DNA from: Pseudomonas sp. FP2196
GTDB taxonomy: Bacteria; Pseudomonadota; Gammaproteobacteria; Pseudomonadales; Pseudomonadaceae
Reading direction: 5' to 3'
NCBI RefSeq assembly: GCF_030687715.1
Contig: NZ_CP117445.1
Coordinates: 2,717,501 to 2,781,500, forward strand
DNA length: 64,000 nt
How positions within the stretch are numbered: position 1 is the first letter of the stretch; the number at the start of each line of letters is the position of its first letter. The position numbers and the translations under genes are program-made. Below are positions 47,005 to 55,598 of this stretch, piece by piece. The notes beneath the pieces were generated by a model. The model searched no databases. It was not told the DNA's origin and saw only the letters and a program-made list of their open reading frames with translations.

Positions 47005-49182
47005 TCAGAACTTGTATTTGGCGGTCAGCATATAACTGCGCGGATTGCCGTAGTTGTCGGTAGAGCCCCACGTGACGTCGGTGCCGATGGCGGAGTAGTA
47101 GACACGATCAAAGATGTTGTTCGCGTTGACCTGCAGGTCCAGGTGTTTATTGACTTCGTAGCCAGCCATCAAGTCAGTAATCGCGTAACTGCCCTGTTCA
47201 AGGCGATAGCTGCCATTGGTCAGCGCGATGTCGTTGTACATGCGACTTTGCCAGTAGACGCTGCCACCGACGCGGAATTTTTCCAGTGGCCCCTGGAGGC
47301 GGTACAGGGTGGAGACCTTGAACAAGTGCTCGGGCGTGTCGGTTTCGAAACGCTGATTATTGTTGGCTGGGTCTGCGTCCTTGATGTAGTGGGCGCGGGT
47401 GTAGGTGTAGCCGGCGCCGACCTGCCAGTTTTCGGTAAGTGCGCCTTGCAGTTCAAGATCAATGCCTTGGCTGCGGACTTTGCCAGATGCGCTGTAGCAG
47501 GTCATGACCGGGCAACCCAACTGATTTTCCGACAGGGTTGAGCGGTTGGTCTGATCCATCTGGAATACCGCCAGACTGGCGTTCAGTGCACCGTTGAAAT
47601 ATTCGCCCTTGATGCCGACCTCGTAGTTTTCACCCACGATCGGCTCCAGCAGCTTGCCGGAAAGATCTTTCTGGGTTTGTGGCGTGAAGATGTCGGTGTA
47701 GCTGGCGTAAACGGAGTAGTGGTCGTCGAGTTTGTAGATCAGGCCGGCATATCGCGTCAGGTTGCGGGTGACTTTGTAGTCGCCATCGCCGGTGCGGTCA
47801 TCGTTGTCGTACCAGTCCAGGCGGCTGCCGAGGATCAGCGTCAGCGGATCGGCCAGACTCAGGCGGGTGGTCAGGTAAACGGCATCTTGTGTGGTGACGT
47901 TGCGGGTTTTGCCGTCACGCACAAAATCGGGTTTCGGCGCCCCGATTGGCCACGCGGTGGTGTAGGGATCGTATTCCTTGGAGGTCGCATCGTAGACACG
48001 GTTGCTGGCACCCACGACCAGTTCGTGGGTGCGGCCGAAGGCTTCGAACGGGCCGCTGGCGAAAGCATCGAACGCGGTCTGCTTGTCGGTGTTGTGCGAC
48101 TGGTACGCCGTGGTTTCCAGAGGGCCGGCGTAACGCGACAGGTAAGTGCCGGAGAATTCGCCGTTCAGTGTCGAGGACGAGCCGGCTACGTGGAGTTTCC
48201 AGTCGTTGTCGAAGCGGTGTTCGACTTCACCGAAGACCGTGTCGATCTGCAGCTTCTTGTTCTCCCAATCGGAGCCGCCGTAGGTGGAGCGGGGCAGATC
48301 GAGGTGGTGGCCGTTGGTGCCGATCGGCAAGCCGCCCCAGAAATAGTTGGTCTGTTCGTTCTGACGGGAGAACCCCAGCGTCGCGGTGGTGCTGTCGCTC
48401 AGGTCGGCTTCACCGATGGCATAGAACAAGCCGTGATCGTTTTCTTCTTTGTCGCGGAAGCTGTCGGCGCCCTGATAGGAACCCACTACTCGGCCACGCA
48501 ACGTGCCGCTATCGTTCAGTGGACCGGAGGCGTCGATCTCGCCGCGGTAATCATCCCAACTGCCCGCTGCGCCGGTCAGCGTTACTTGCGGAGTGAATGT
48601 CGGGCGTTTGCGCACCATGTTGATCGCGGCAGACGGGTTGCCGGCACCGGTGACGAGACCGGTCGCACCGCGCACGATTTCAACCCGGTCAAACATCGCC
48701 AGGTTCGGCTGCACGGCCATCGAATAGGGCTGATAAGAGCTGGGCAGGCCGTCGTACATGATGTTGTCGATGTCGAAGCCGCGAGACTTGTAGGTCTGTC
48801 GGCCCGGACCGCCGGCCTGACTGAGGAATAGCCCCGGCGTTGCCCGCACCACATCGTTGATGCTGGTCATGGCCTGATCGTCCATGCGCTGGCGGGTGAT
48901 GACGGTCACCGCCTGAGGCGTTTCGCGCATGGTCAGCGACAGCTTGGTCGCGGTCTGCATCGGGCCGGTGGTGTAGGACTGCGAACCTTCAGTGGTGCTG
49001 CTCATCTGCGTGGCGCCGATTTCGGTCGCGCCGAGTTCCAGCGTGGCGGGGGCAGCACTGTTTTCCGGCGTGACCGGCGCAACGTCTTCGGCCAGGGCCG
49101 GTGTCACGCCGGCCATGCAGATAGCCAGTGCCAGCAGGTTAGGTGAAAGGTTCGAACGGCGGTGAGTGGTGTGAAACGACAT
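47005..49182 (-). CDS. TonB-dependent siderophore receptor
   Basis: 725 residues from MSFHTTHRR (GGAAG upstream), with signal peptide ending near AGVTPALA. Plug: RETPQAVTVITRQRMDD (near 85) and DRVEIVRGATGLVTGAGNPSAAINMVRKRP (near 170), typical of ferric-siderophore receptors of the FpvA/FhuE type. The barrel ends in YMLTAKYKF with the C-terminal Phe needed for insertion. It lacks the N-terminal signalling domain, so it should not talk to a sigma factor. A Fur-like sequence lies about 50 nt upstream. The siderophore cannot be named. Confidence 0.95.
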   Translation of the reverse strand: MSFHTTHRRSNLSPNLLALAICMAGVTPALAEDVAPVTPENSAAPATLELGATEIGATQMSSTTEGSQSYTTGPMQTATKLSLTMRETPQAVTVITRQRMDDQAMTSINDVVRATPGLFLSQAGGPGRQTYKSRGFDIDNIMYDGLPSSYQPYSMAVQPNLAMFDRVEIVRGATGLVTGAGNPSAAINMVRKRPTFTPQVTLTGAAGSWDDYRGEIDASGPLNDSGTLRGRVVGSYQGADSFRDKEENDHGLFYAIGEADLSDSTTATLGFSRQNEQTNYFWGGLPIGTNGHHLDLPRSTYGGSDWENKKLQIDTVFGEVEHRFDNDWKLHVAGSSSTLNGEFSGTYLSRYAGPLETTAYQSHNTDKQTAFDAFASGPFEAFGRTHELVVGASNRVYDATSKEYDPYTTAWPIGAPKPDFVRDGKTRNVTTQDAVYLTTRLSLADPLTLILGSRLDWYDNDDRTGDGDYKVTRNLTRYAGLIYKLDDHYSVYASYTDIFTPQTQKDLSGKLLEPIVGENYEVGIKGEYFNGALNASLAVFQMDQTNRSTLSENQLGCPVMTCYSASGKVRSQGIDLELQGALTENWQVGAGYTYTRAHYIKDADPANNNQRFETDTPEHLFKVSTLYRLQGPLEKFRVGGSVYWQSRMYNDIALTNGSYRLEQGSYAITDLMAGYEVNKHLDLQVNANNIFDRVYYSAIGTDVTWGSTDNYGNPRSYMLTAKYKF

Positions 49183-49231
49183 CAATCTGCTTCCCCAAAT
49201 GATACGAAAACGAATCCAGTGCAAGTGCTTG

Positions 49232-49250
49232 TAGGAATTATTCGCATTAG
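49232..49250 (-). promoter_or_regulatory. Possible Fur box of the siderophore receptor
   Basis: On the minus strand the sequence reads CTAATGCGAATAATTCCTA, with two NATWAT-like hexamers (AATGCG is imperfect, AATAAT is good). It is 50-70 nt upstream of the receptor ATG. Iron repression would fit the gene, but the match is partial. Confidence 0.4.
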
Positions 49251-49437
49251 TGTGTCAGATGGTTCCGCTCGAAGAAAGCTGTACGGCTCAGATAGTTAAC
49301 AAGATTTTCACATCTGCGCGGGTGCGCAACATCGGGAAGTCCACCGAGCTAGAGCGGTCGGCGGGCGTTGGCAGGCTGGGGAGGTCTAGATCGAGAGTCA
49401 ACGCAGCGCCTGAAATGGCGCTGCTATCGAGATGGCG

Positions 49438-50295
49438 TTACGAGTGGGAGAGAGGGGAGTTCAGGTCATCGGCCTGATGACGTTCAGGCACCTGAGTCGC
49501 CTCATCACCCCACGTCCGGTTGACGCGCAACCCGCGAACGACCGCTGGACGATTGGCGATGTCCTCTGCCCAGCGCTGCACATGGGTGTACTCATGCGCC
49601 GAAAGGAACTCCGCCGCCGAATAGACATTGTTGCGCACCAGTTGGCCGTACCACGACCAGACTGCGATGTCGGCAATGGAGTAGCTGTCACCGGCAAGGT
49701 AAGGGCTTTCGGCGAGGCGCCGATTGAGCACATCCAGTTGTCGCTTGGTTTCCATGGTGAAGCGGTTGATCGGGTACTCCATTTTCTCCGGCGCATACGC
49801 ATAGAAGTGCCCAAACCCGCCGCCCAGATAAGGCGCCGAGCCCATCTGCCAGAACAGCCAGTTGAGGGTTTCGGTGCGTCCAGCCGGATCCTTGGGCAGG
49901 AAGGCGCCGAACTTCTCCGCGAGATAAAGCAGGATCGAGCCCGACTCGAACACACGAACCGGTGGCTCGACGCTGCGGTCGAGCAGCGCGGGAATTTTCG
50001 AGTTCGGATTGATATCGACAAAACCGCTGGAGAACTGATCGCCCTCGCCAATGCGGATCAGCCATGCGTCATATTCGGCGGCGGTATGCCCCAGCGCCAG
50101 CAACTCCTCAAGCAGGATGGTCACCTTCACGCCATTGGGTGTGGCCAGCGAATAGAGCTGTAACGGGTGCTTGCCGACTGGCAGCGTTTTCTCATGCGTC
50201 GGCCCGGCAATCGGGCGGTTGATGCTGGCGAACTGGCCGCCGGATGCTGCTTCGTTCTTCCAGACTGTGGGCGGAACGTAGGGCGCTTTACTCAT
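49438..50295 (-). CDS. yghU: YghU-like glutathione S-transferase / disulfide-bond oxidoreductase
   Basis: 285 residues. The N-terminal thioredoxin-fold has YSLATPNGVKVTILLEEL near 50 and the GSH-binding NPNSKIPALLD and ESGSILLYLAEKF. The C-terminal helical domain has GSAPYLGGGFGHF and YSIADIAVWSW. The opening MSKAPYVPPTVWKNE and the length fit the YghU/YfcG nu-class group. These are glutathione-dependent and reduce disulfides or peroxides. It is a monocistronic unit. Confidence 0.92.
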   Translation of the reverse strand: MSKAPYVPPTVWKNEAASGGQFASINRPIAGPTHEKTLPVGKHPLQLYSLATPNGVKVTILLEELLALGHTAAEYDAWLIRIGEGDQFSSGFVDINPNSKIPALLDRSVEPPVRVFESGSILLYLAEKFGAFLPKDPAGRTETLNWLFWQMGSAPYLGGGFGHFYAYAPEKMEYPINRFTMETKRQLDVLNRRLAESPYLAGDSYSIADIAVWSWYGQLVRNNVYSAAEFLSAHEYTHVQRWAEDIANRPAVVRGLRVNRTWGDEATQVPERHQADDLNSPLSHS

Positions 50296-50380
50296 GAAAT
50301 TGGCCTCGTCGATTGCTGGCTGAGATGGAGTGAGATAGACACCGTATGGAAAAACGTTGGCGGGTGCCAGTGAAGTCCGG

Positions 50381-51430
50381 TTATTTCATGTTGCCGGCAG
50401 ACCTGTCCAAAAACCCGGTAATCAGCGCAATCGTCTGCGCCTGGATCATCGGGCGTGGACGACCGCCGTCGCCATCGGTGCAGATAATGCCGTCACCGGG
50501 GGCGTCTTCTTCGAGCATTGAGATCGCGTCGGGTTTGCACAGCGACAGAAAACTGAAATGGCTGGCGTCGCTGATCTCGACGTATTGGCTGGAGATTTTC
50601 GGCAGACGCTTGGCCAGGTCGGCGGATTCCAACTCCGCGGGTAAGTCTTGGGACGGCACGCCTGCGCCAATCACCAATACCGGCACTTGCAGCGCCGCGA
50701 GGCTGTCATCGGTGAAGCCGCGTGAGAGGCCCAGATCCAGCGAAACCACGGCCGTCACGCGCTTATCGCGTAAATCGCCGGCCAGTCGAGCCTTCGATGC
50801 CGGGTTGCTGGCGGGATTCATCTGTTGGTAAACCGAGCAACTGGCCAGTTGCGAATGGACTTTGCATTCCCGTGCATAAAGCTCTGTGTCGAAACGAGCG
50901 CCGGCGATTTCCAGGCTGGTCCAGCCGCCAAGTGAATGACCCGCGACGGCAATACGACGCTGCGCGACTGCGCCGAACTTTTCCGGGTGAGCCGTCACCG
51001 CATCGATGGCTCGGCTGATGTCCACGGGGCGCTGCCATAACTGCGCTGCCGCTTCAGGGCTGCGGTCATGGGTGGTGCTGCCGGGATGATTGACAGCCGC
51101 GACGATGTAACCCCGGTGCGCCAGGGCACTGGCCAGCCACGCCTGATTGCCCCAATTGCCGCGGTAACCATGGGAGAGCACCACCAGGGGATGTTCACCG
51201 TCAGCCGGTGGTGCATTGTCGGCAGCCAGCACACCGACAAACGCGGGATTGTCGGCGATCAACTTCGGCGGGGCGGAGGTTGCACGGGAGGGGTACCAGA
51301 CGACCATTTCCAGCAGACGATCATTGGTCGCATCCGGCAACTTGAGGTTCTGGAAACCGATAGGGTTTTCGTCAGCGAATACGCTGGCGCTCAGGCAGAT
51401 CAGCAAAAGCGAGCCGAGGGCTTTTTTCAT
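50381..51430 (-). CDS. Exported alpha/beta hydrolase (dienelactone hydrolase / PAF-acetylhydrolase-like)
   Basis: 349 residues with signal peptide MKKALGSLLLICLSASVFA. The hydrolase core shows LVVLSHGYRGN (oxyanion region, near 100), nucleophile GHSLGGWTS (near 165) and a late acid/His pair (SDASHFSFL near 300). The layout matches periplasmic predicted lipases related to PAF-acetylhydrolase. It would act on a lipid or aryl ester in the periplasm. It lies downstream of the LysR gene on the same strand. Confidence 0.88.
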   Translation of the reverse strand: MKKALGSLLLICLSASVFADENPIGFQNLKLPDATNDRLLEMVVWYPSRATSAPPKLIADNPAFVGVLAADNAPPADGEHPLVVLSHGYRGNWGNQAWLASALAHRGYIVAAVNHPGSTTHDRSPEAAAQLWQRPVDISRAIDAVTAHPEKFGAVAQRRIAVAGHSLGGWTSLEIAGARFDTELYARECKVHSQLASCSVYQQMNPASNPASKARLAGDLRDKRVTAVVSLDLGLSRGFTDDSLAALQVPVLVIGAGVPSQDLPAELESADLAKRLPKISSQYVEISDASHFSFLSLCKPDAISMLEEDAPGDGIICTDGDGGRPRPMIQAQTIALITGFLDRSAGNMK

Positions 51431-51491
51431 TGTTTTTATCTTCCGTGATGGGGCCGATTGGCGAGGTGGACTTTGCCTCAAGCCGAGCGTT

Positions 51492-52448
51492 TCAGCGAGT
51501 GTCTTTGAGCGCCCCGGCCACAATTTCTTCCATCGGCCAGCGTTGCTTCAACTGCTCCGTCAAATAATCCATGAAGGCCTTGGCCTTGCCGGTCATCGCC
51601 GCACGCTCCTGCACACAGGCGTAAATCTCCATCGGCTCGACCACCGCGTGTTTTGCGTTATCGCGCTGTTCGAACAGCGGCAGCAGTTGGCCGCTTGCCA
51701 GATAAGGTGCAGCGACGAACTCTGCCAGCCGAGTAATCCCCGCGCCGCTGATTGCCATTTGCGCCAGCGCGTCAATGTCGTCACTGATCGCAGTGGCATT
51801 GATGCTGGCGTCGTAGCGCAGGCCGTCACGCAGAAAACTCCAGCGTAAAAAGCGTCCGTCCAAGGGGTATCGAAACGCCAGGCACGCATGATTTTGCAGA
51901 TCGTCCGGCGATTGCGGCACGCCGGCGCGCTCCAGATAAGCAGGGGCTGCGCAGAGAATGAAGGGCAAGGAGACGATCTTGCGCGCGACGATGCCGTCCT
52001 CCAGTTGCGGTTTGATCCGCAGGCTCAGATCAATACCGTCCTGGATGTGGTTGATCTTGCCGTCCGTTGTCGACAACTCAATGAGCAGGCGCGGGTGTTG
52101 TGCGGCGAAGCCGGCGATCAGAGGTGCCAGCACATGGCGGCCAAACGCTGCGGTGGAGGCAATGCTCAGGCGGCCTTGCAGTTCGCTTGCTTCATCGCTG
52201 ATTGCACTTTGCGCCGATTCCAGATCCGCCGCGATGCGCTTGACCTTGTCGTAGTACACCGCACCGTTTTCAGTCAGCGCCATGCTCCGGGTCGTGCGTT
52301 GCAAAAGTCGCACGCCGAGGTGCGCCTCAAGACGGTTGATCGTCTGACTTACCGCCGCCGCACTGACGCCCAGGATCTTGGCGGCACCGACGATGGAGCC
52401 CGATTCGACCACTTTGATAAAACTGGCAATTGCCGCTAACAGATTCAT
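51492..52448 (-). CDS. LysR-type transcriptional regulator
   Basis: 318 residues starting MNLLAAIASFIKVVESGS. The N-terminal winged helix-turn-helix contains SIVGAAKILGVSAAAVSQTINRLE (residues 20-45) and the co-inducer domain follows to the end. It is divergent from the DUF2798 membrane gene and upstream of the exported hydrolase, so either could be its target. A palindrome lies in the shared intergenic region. Confidence 0.93.
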   Translation of the reverse strand: MNLLAAIASFIKVVESGSIVGAAKILGVSAAAVSQTINRLEAHLGVRLLQRTTRSMALTENGAVYYDKVKRIAADLESAQSAISDEASELQGRLSIASTAAFGRHVLAPLIAGFAAQHPRLLIELSTTDGKINHIQDGIDLSLRIKPQLEDGIVARKIVSLPFILCAAPAYLERAGVPQSPDDLQNHACLAFRYPLDGRFLRWSFLRDGLRYDASINATAISDDIDALAQMAISGAGITRLAEFVAAPYLASGQLLPLFEQRDNAKHAVVEPMEIYACVQERAAMTGKAKAFMDYLTEQLKQRWPMEEIVAGALKDTR

Positions 52449-52485
52449 CCTTGGCCTGCGCAAGAGGGGGGTGATTCGTAAGTTC

Positions 52486-52499
52486 TGCTTTATAAAGCA
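52486..52499. promoter_or_regulatory. Palindrome in the lysR / DUF2798 intergenic region
   Basis: TGCTTTATAAAGCA is a perfect 14-bp palindrome, 38 nt upstream of the lysR start and 78 nt upstream of the divergent gene. This is where an autoregulatory LysR site would be expected. It also contains a TATAAA-like sequence that could serve as a -10 element. Confidence 0.4.
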
Positions 52500-52576
52500 C
52501 CTACGGGTAGCCGTCTAGTTGAGGGCAATCGGCTTTGCTAAGGTGCCCGCTCCCTGTCAATGGATGGAAAAGCCAT

Positions 52577-52858
52577 ATGAATCAAAGAACAAACTCCGAT
52601 GCCTTGTATGTCAGCCGGCGCAGGCTATCAGCGCGTGCGACACCCTATGTGTTCGCGTTTTACATGGCAACGATCATGGCGTTCCTGATGTCGTTGGTGA
52701 TCACGGCCTCCAACTCCGGCATTGATAACGACTACCTGAGTAATACGTTGCATGCCTATAAGTTGGCGATGCCAGTGGCATTCCTGTGCATCCTCGTCGT
52801 GCGGCCCATCGTGATCAAACTGGTGGCGTTGACAGTGCATCCGCACCTCCCGCGCTGA
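52577..52858 (+). CDS. DUF2798-family small membrane protein
   Basis: 93 residues starting MNQRTNSDALY. Two hydrophobic helices are clear: FAFYMATIMAFLMSLVITASN, and LAMPVAFLCILVVRPIVIKLV with the conserved Arg-Pro. This two-helix layout fits DUF2798. Such genes often sit next to a LysR regulator, as here. Function unknown. Confidence 0.85.
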   Translation: MNQRTNSDALYVSRRRLSARATPYVFAFYMATIMAFLMSLVITASNSGIDNDYLSNTLHAYKLAMPVAFLCILVVRPIVIKLVALTVHPHLPR

Positions 52859-52976
52859 CCTGTTACCGGACAATCAATCGAAACTTCGCCGTCAACCCGA
52901 CTGTCCAGACCCTTACACCTCCCGGCGGATGCGCTGCCGGGAATGCTTCATGCACCGGTGAAAGACGAGGAACAAG

Positions 52977-54764
52977 ATGACGACGACAGTAGGAGATTTT
53001 CTGGTTGAGCGGCTCAGCCAATGGGGCGTGACGCGGATTTTTGGCTATCCGGGTGACGGCATCAATGGCGTGTTCGGCGCGCTCGATCGGGCGAAAGGAA
53101 AGATCGAGTTCATCCAGGCGCGCCATGAAGAGATGGCCGCGTTCATGGCCTCGGCCCATGCCAAGTTCACCGGTGAGCTGGGGGTTTGCATTGCCACGTC
53201 AGGGCCGGGCGCATCGCACCTGATTACCGGGCTTTACGATGCACGAATGGATCACATGCCGGTGTTGGCGATTGTCGGTCAGCAGGCGCGCACGGCGCTG
53301 GGCAGTCACTACCAGCAAGAGCTGGATCTGGTCTCGATGTTCAAGGATGTCGCCGGCGCTTTTGTGCAACAGGCTTCGACGCCGTCACAGGTTCGCCATT
53401 TGCTCGACCGCGCGGTGCGTACGGCGGTCGGCGAGCGCCGCGTTACGGCAATCATTCTGCCCAATGACTTGCAGGATCTTCCCTACGAGGCTCCGGCGCG
53501 GGCCCATGGTACTGCGCATTCCGGAGTCGGCTACTCCAAGCCGAAAGTGCTGCCCTACGAGGCGGATTTGCAACGGGCGGCGGACGTTCTGAATGCTGGG
53601 GAAAAAGTCGCGATCCTGGTCGGTGCCGGTGCACTGGAAGCGACCGATCAAGTGATCGCCGTAGCGGAAAAACTCGGCGCCGGGGTCGCCAAGGCGTTGC
53701 TCGGTAAAGCCGTACTGCCCGATGATTTGCAATGGGTCACGGGCAGCATCGGCCTGCTCGGCACCGAGCCGAGCTACAAGTTGATGACCGAATGCGACAC
53801 CTTGCTGATGATTGGTTCGGGTTTCCCGTACTCCGAGTTTCTGCCCAAAGAAGGTCAGGCACGGGGCGTGCAGATCGATTTGCAGCCCGACATGCTCAGC
53901 CTGCGCTATCCGATGGAGGTCAATCTGCAGGGCGACGCCGCTGAAACCCTTGCCGCGTTGCTGCCACTTCTGGAACAGAAAACCTCGGGCAAATGGCGCA
54001 AGAAAGTCGAAGGGTGGCGCGGCAGTTGGGAGAAAACCCTGGAAAAACGCGCCATGGCCAAAGCCAAACCGATCAACCCGCAGCGAGTGGTGTATGAGCT
54101 CTCACCGCAACTGCCGGATCAGGCGATCATCACCAGCGACTCCGGTTCGTGCGCCAACTGGTACGCCCGCGACCTGAAAATCCGCCGTGGCATGAAGTGC
54201 TCGTTATCCGGCGGGCTGGCCTCGATGGGCGCCGCAGTGCCTTATGCGATTGCGGCCAAATTCGCCTACCCCGAACGCTCGGTGATCGCACTGGTGGGCG
54301 ACGGTGCGATGCAGATGAACAACATGGCCGAACTGATCACGGTCGCCAAATACTGGCGGCAGTGGCAAAGCCCGAAATGGATCTGCGCAGTCTTCAACAA
54401 CGAAGATCTCAATCAGGTCACCTGGGAACAACGGGTGATGGAGGGCGATCCGAAGTTCGAAGCGTCGCAAAGCATTCCGGACGTTCCCTATCACTTGTTC
54501 GCCATTTCCATTGGCCTGAAGGGCATTTTCGTCGATCGCGAAGAAGACGTCGCCGCTGCCTGGGAGCAGGCACTGGCCTCGGATGTGCCGGTGCTGATCG
54601 AGTTCAAGACAGACCCGAACGTGCCGCCGTTGCCGCCGCACATCAAACTTGAGCAAGCGAAGAAATTCGCTACGACCTTGCTCAAGGGCGATCCGGATGA
54701 GGTGGGGATCATCGTGCAAACCGCCAAACAAGTACTGAGTTCGGTACTGCCCGGCAAAAAATAA
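52977..54764 (+). CDS. ThDP-dependent pyruvate oxidase / acetolactate-synthase-like enzyme
   Basis: 595 residues starting MTTTVGDFLVERL with GAGG upstream. The catalytic Glu is in ARHEEMAAFMA (near 51). The thiamine-diphosphate/Mg motif is VGDGAMQMNN, ending in CAVFNNEDLN (near 440-480). The central FAD/nucleotide-like domain contains VAILVGAGAL. The length and YPGDGINGV opening match pyruvate oxidase (PoxB/YdaP-like) enzymes more than biosynthetic acetolactate synthase, and no small regulatory subunit gene follows. The likely reaction is oxidative or non-oxidative decarboxylation of pyruvate or a related 2-oxo acid. Confidence 0.9.
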   Translation: MTTTVGDFLVERLSQWGVTRIFGYPGDGINGVFGALDRAKGKIEFIQARHEEMAAFMASAHAKFTGELGVCIATSGPGASHLITGLYDARMDHMPVLAIVGQQARTALGSHYQQELDLVSMFKDVAGAFVQQASTPSQVRHLLDRAVRTAVGERRVTAIILPNDLQDLPYEAPARAHGTAHSGVGYSKPKVLPYEADLQRAADVLNAGEKVAILVGAGALEATDQVIAVAEKLGAGVAKALLGKAVLPDDLQWVTGSIGLLGTEPSYKLMTECDTLLMIGSGFPYSEFLPKEGQARGVQIDLQPDMLSLRYPMEVNLQGDAAETLAALLPLLEQKTSGKWRKKVEGWRGSWEKTLEKRAMAKAKPINPQRVVYELSPQLPDQAIITSDSGSCANWYARDLKIRRGMKCSLSGGLASMGAAVPYAIAAKFAYPERSVIALVGDGAMQMNNMAELITVAKYWRQWQSPKWICAVFNNEDLNQVTWEQRVMEGDPKFEASQSIPDVPYHLFAISIGLKGIFVDREEDVAAAWEQALASDVPVLIEFKTDPNVPPLPPHIKLEQAKKFATTLLKGDPDEVGIIVQTAKQVLSSVLPGKK

Positions 54765-54794
54765 CCCCGAGCCTAAGCGTCGTGGCACGACCTC

Positions 54795-54866
54795 TGTAGG
54801 AGCTGCCGCAGGCTGCGATCTTTTGATCTTGCAAAACAAAGATCGCAGCCTGCGACGGCTCCTGCA
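54795..54866. repeat. REP-type palindrome
   Basis: TGTAGGAGCTGCCGCAGGCTGCGATC is repeated in inverted form as GATCGCAGCCTGCGACGGCTCCTGCA with an AT-rich loop between. The same type occurs at 60841-60919. It abuts the DUF72 remnant. Confidence 0.9.
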
Positions 54867-54867
54867 T

Positions 54868-55143
54868 CAAATTGCTCAAGTGGCGGTCGATCCCTCGCGC
54901 ATCAGCAATGACGCTGTGCCCGGTGGCTGGCGCGGCGTGAAGTATTGGCGTCTGCACGGTTCACCGCGCATTTATCACAGCGCTTACGATTCAGCGTATC
55001 TGCAACAACTTACGCAAACCTTGCAGACCGAGACGCAGGATGACGCCGCGACCTGGTGCGTCTTCGACAACACTTTAAGCGGCGCGGCGATCGGTAATGC
55101 GTTGATGCTGCGAGGTCTGCAACTGCCGATCGAGTCAGACTGA
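54868..55143 (+). pseudogene. C-terminal remnant of a DUF72-family gene
   Basis: About 90 codons in frame with the C-terminal part of DUF72 proteins: AVDPSRISNDAVPGGWRG, YWRLHGSPRIYHSAY, WCVFDNTLSGAAIGNALML. A full DUF72 protein is around 240-290 residues, so two thirds are missing. The preserved part begins within a few bases of the REP element, and no ribosome site or start precedes it. It is most likely a 5'-deleted pseudogene, possibly left by a REP-linked deletion. Confidence 0.8.
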
Positions 55144-55228
55144 GGTTCTGAAACTCACGCAATCGGCTCCCTTTCCCTCACCCCCTAGGGCTGGGGTGGG
55201 GGGGTAAATCCAATTCACTCCGCCAATC

Positions 55229-55447
55229 TCAATTCCCATCCGCCAACTTGCGCTCAATCTCATCGACCTTGCGCTGCAGCTCTTCGGCATCCTGTTCTTT
55301 GACTCGAGTCGACGACGGCGTGATGACGTCATCCACCGTCTTGGTGTCATCGTCCCTGTCCTCAAGATCTCGCTCGACCACATTCACCGGCTTGCCGGAC
55401 GTATCGGTAGGCGGGGCGTTCGGGGTTTTGTTGTCGTTGCTGTTCAT
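55229..55447 (-). CDS. Small hydrophilic protein of unknown function
   Basis: 72 residues starting MNSNDNKTPNAPPTD, with a strong GGAGG ribosome site that selects this start. Very polar, rich in Asp, Glu, Lys and Thr, probably disordered at the N-terminus with a C-terminal helix (EELQRKVDEIERKLAD). No Cys, signal peptide or membrane segment. Function unknown. Confidence 0.75.
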   Translation of the reverse strand: MNSNDNKTPNAPPTDTSGKPVNVVERDLEDRDDDTKTVDDVITPSSTRVKEQDAEELQRKVDEIERKLADGN

Positions 55448-55598
55448 ATTGTTGACCTCCGTGGGTGTAAACATTGGAGGCAGCGTTGTGGCGAGTGTTC
55501 GATTTTTCTACGGATAACTGAATCAACGGCGTTGAACGATAAAGCACCTGCAGGCGCTGCCGAAGTCTGCATTCGACAGCGCCTGGAGGTGGACAGCA

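Noticed and set aside
47677-48831. 384-codon + strand open frame rich in Val, Gly and Ala
   Set aside because: It is antisense to the TonB receptor barrel, whose motifs and signal peptide are clear.
55150-55205. CCCTCACCCCCTAGGGCTGGGGTGGGGG as a functional terminator
   Set aside because: It is an imperfect palindrome with no U-tract and could be a degenerate repeat, so evidence is too weak to call.
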